Shown here piece by piece: positions 61,432-64,000 of a DNA stretch of 64,000 bases. The notes below the pieces were generated by a model. The model did not search any database, was not told the origin of the DNA, and saw only the letters and a list, made by a program, of their open reading frames with translations. Position 1 is the first letter of the stretch. Each line of letters starts with the position of its first letter. Position numbers and translations under genes: made by a program. The stretch is from Piper betle (taxonomy: Eukaryota > Streptophyta > Magnoliopsida > Piperales > Piperaceae). Location of the stretch: assembly GCA_033002965.1 (NCBI GenBank), contig JAURVB010003519.1:1-64000 (forward strand). Direction: 5' to 3'.

Positions 61432-62729
61432 ATGAGGTAAAAGTTGAGCTATGATGAAAAATATGAAACCAATCAAAACACACACAAAAAAAATTATTAT
61501 TACTATGTTGTGTTTTGATTTGACCAATCAAAACACAACAAAAATAAAACAAATTATTATAATTTTTGTTATTCAATTATAATTTATCTTTAAATTACTA
61601 TATTCCCTAAGATATCATATACTTATAATCTATCTAATTATTTGATAAAAAATTATATATAAAATTACGAGTATATCTCTAATATAGGCTCGACATTGCG
61701 AGGCATCTTGCCTACTTATAATTTCAAGCTAAAGAAAATAAAATGCTTTATATCGTGTAGATGTAAACGCCTTGTAAATCAAGTCTTGGTTATTTATGGC
61801 ATGTTTTTCGTATATTCCCACTTATTTTATATAATTCATATTTTTCAACTTTATTTCCTTCTCCATTCTACAAACTTGAATTTCCCCTAATTATATTACA
61901 AATAGACGTTTATACAAACTTATTTATATTTGTCTTCCTTTACCAAAACATCTAGCTAAAAGTAAAATAAATTTAAGTAATTAACGCGAACTACTCATCA
62001 TTGGTTCATTGAAGTCCAATACAAATATCTAAATTATTTTTTGTTCGCGAGTCAAATATTATATATATAATATTTGTTCAATGCATCTCCACAAACCCAC
62101 CAAATTGAATTATCATAATCAAAATCATCACTCAATTAACCTTTTTCTTCCATTTGGGCAAACATGTGCCTATTATAACATTAATTAGGCAAAAATGAAT
62201 ACGAGGGTTTTGTTTGATTATTAAGACATAAAACTTGTATTCCTTACAAATAAACCTACATCATCTCTATCATCCCCTCTAGAAATAAATCTTAAACTTA
62301 TGGTACTATAAATGACAAAATTTAAATAATTAAATATCTATTTAAGTGTCGTTTGAGGGCCAATAATGTTTGATCACAACAAAATTATATTTTTATAATT
62401 GACATGATCTTTTTATATTTTTTAATTTATTTTTTCATGTAACAATAAAATTGATCCATTTATTTATTTATTTATTTATAATTTTGGTAACCCTATTTAG
62501 GCTATTGCTTGAGGAAAACAAAAACTATTATATTTCCTTCTTCAATTATGCAGGTCAAAGTCCCCGGTACTATTCAACTACCACTAAACACCATACCTCG
62601 TGTTTGAAGACCACAAGAGACGCCACTGCATCTTCTCTTCTTTTCTCCGATGCTACACCTCTCTCCAATCTCTCCTCGCTTCATCTTCCTCGCACCTCCC
62701 CAAATCTTCCCTCCACCAACTCCCAGATC
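60321..62729. other. intergenic with microsatellites
   Basis: AT-rich DNA containing (TA)n at about 60895-60938 and (ATT)n at 61393-61430. No supported gene. The last few hundred bases may be the promoter of the LRK10L-like gene. Confidence 0.5.
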
Positions 62730-64000
62730 ATGTGTTTACCTTCGGCTTAATCTTCTTATTCTTCTTCACACCAGTATTGTTTGCATCACCATCTCCTCTC
62801 CCAGGAGAAGGCTACAGCCACTGCTCTCCCTATCCTTTCAACGGCGGCGACGTCGTCAACGTCAGCTACCCATTTCTCGCCGGAACGGATCGTCCGTTTG
62901 TGGGTACCCGCAGATGAAACTTGCTTGCGTGAACAACTCCCCCAGTTCAAGATCGAATCTGTCTAGTACCGTGTCAGCAATATCAGCTACCCGGACAGGA
63001 TCTTCACTGCTGTGAACGTCGACTGCTTGGGAAGGAGCTGTCCTCGGCCGCTAGCTGATTCGGATACAAGGAACTTCATGTTTGAATTGGGTAATCAGAG
63101 TGTGTCCCTCAACTTGCTCATCAATTGTTCGTTACCCGAGACTAATTCTTCCCAAGAGCTTCATGAGATCACTTGCCTTAGTAGCGACTATGGTCATCCA
63201 TCGTACTACCTGTTCGAGGGAAATATTTAAGAGACGTTCTGGAGGCGTAAGTGTGGTAAGAAGGTTGAGGTCATGGTTCTAAGGACAGGGGCCGGGCAGT
63301 TGAGGAACGGCTTCGCTATGAGCAAGTTATGAGAGAAGGGTTCGATGTGAAGTTATTGGTCTCCTCTCCCGAGATATCTCGGGTCCTTCCTCCAAATCCG
63401 ACGTTGAGAAATGCCAGAGCACAAGCTATGCGGACCCATGTCTTCTCCTACAAGAAGCTCGAGGAAGCCACCAACAACCTCGACTCCAGTAGAGAAATTG
63501 GTGATGGAGGCTTCGGCACCGTTTACTATGGTAAAACTCAATCAAACTCGGCTTTTCATAAATCAAATTTCTTCCCAAGTCCAAATCATCTTAGTCCATT
63601 TTTAAAAATTATCACTGATAAAGTTACAAAGAAATTATCCTGTTTCCATAACAGGGCCATGCACCAGTATTTGGAGTTGCAATATTGTTCTAATTTTCAA
63701 GTAATTTTCAAGCAAATGATTATAAGTTCATATGATCAAGTGCAGGCCCATGAAGGATAAACGATACTCTTTAATCTTTGTGTTCATATTTTGGTATATA
63801 TATTTGTTAAACTTACCTGAAAATTAAAAAAATAACAACATAATTACCATAAGATTATATGATCAATTATTAATGAAAAAGTTGGTATCACTTGGTGTTG
63901 ATCATACTCATATGTCAGCTCAAGTTTAGGTAATTTTATCTTGTTTAATAAAAATGTATTCATGTAATTGAAACGAATGCCTGAAATTACTTTGAACTAA
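62730..64000 (+). pseudogene. LRK10L-type receptor kinase, damaged and cut by the window end
   Basis: From the ATG at 62730, after one missing base, a signal-like FTFGLIFLFFFTPVLFAS leads into a GUB_WAK cysteine-rich domain: CSPYPFNGGDVVNVSYPF, CGYPQMKLACVNN, VSNISYPDRIFTAVNVDC, then FELGNQSVSLNLLINCSLP. Frames change near 62895 and 62940. In-frame stops replace expected Gln codons near 62970 (TAG) and at 63228-63230 (TAA), with another shift near 63320. Then comes HVFSYKKLEEATNNLDSSRE with GDGGFGTVYYG, the kinase start, ending at a GT donor at 63531. The C-terminal part of the WAK region and the TM segment normally found between these parts are missing. Relatives are wall-associated-like receptor kinases of the LRK10L group. 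The rest of the kinase would lie beyond the window. Confidence 0.75.

Overview
This is plant nuclear DNA. The genes are intron-containing and widely spaced in AT-rich DNA full of microsatellites and transposon remains. Several coding exons (RAV factor, RPL26, aspartic protease, PB1 protein) are strongly GC-rich, which suggests a monocot, probably not a grass. Nothing bacterial or organellar was seen.

Layout: (1) 1-9.3 kb: an intronless AP2+B3 (RAV/TEM-type) repressor on the minus strand, then about 7 kb without a recognisable gene. (2) 9.3-12.2 kb: RPL26 on the minus strand with a classic ribosomal-protein promoter (telo-box plus TGGGCY site II boxes), and downstream of it a degenerate repeat array that appears to derive from the gene's own 3' end. 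(3) 13.5-16 kb: a two-exon aspartic protease (ASPG1-like) with three reading-frame breaks. (4) 16-17.3 kb: a foldback element and a non-autonomous hAT element with a perfect 8-bp target duplication. (5) 18.1-21.1 kb: a multiply disabled lipid phosphate phosphatase pseudogene. (6) 21.17-21.9 kb: a very GC-rich island bounded by perfect hairpins, followed by a long (ATT)n. (7) 23.8-26.9 kb: a 3.1-kb solo LTR with an exact 5-bp target duplication. (8) 28.1-31.1 kb: a chloroplast rhomboid-like gene (RBL9 type) lacking the catalytic serine. (9) 35.9-37.5 kb: a PB1-domain gene. (10) 40.1-40.8 kb: a second hAT-type element. (11) 42.3-44.5 kb: a five-exon RING-H2 ubiquitin ligase gene. (12) 46.6-49.6 kb: an internally deleted Ty1/copia retrotransposon with two LTRs. 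(13) 52.1-54.5 kb: a coiled-coil WEB/PMI2-family gene. (14) 56.3-58.9 kb: an LRR receptor-like kinase (ZAR1-like). (15) 62.7 kb to the edge: a damaged LRK10L-type receptor kinase that runs off the window.

The genes are unrelated housekeeping, signalling and development genes. They do not form a pathway or cluster, and I found no new biological system. The strongest window-wide signal is technical. Four otherwise well-preserved genes (aspartic protease, PB1, RING-H2, LRR-kinase) are broken by single missing bases, nearly always in short G/C or A homopolymers. That pattern fits uncorrected long-read indels better than decay. The lipid phosphatase and LRK10L copies also carry in-frame stop codons and larger deletions, so they look like genuine pseudogenes.
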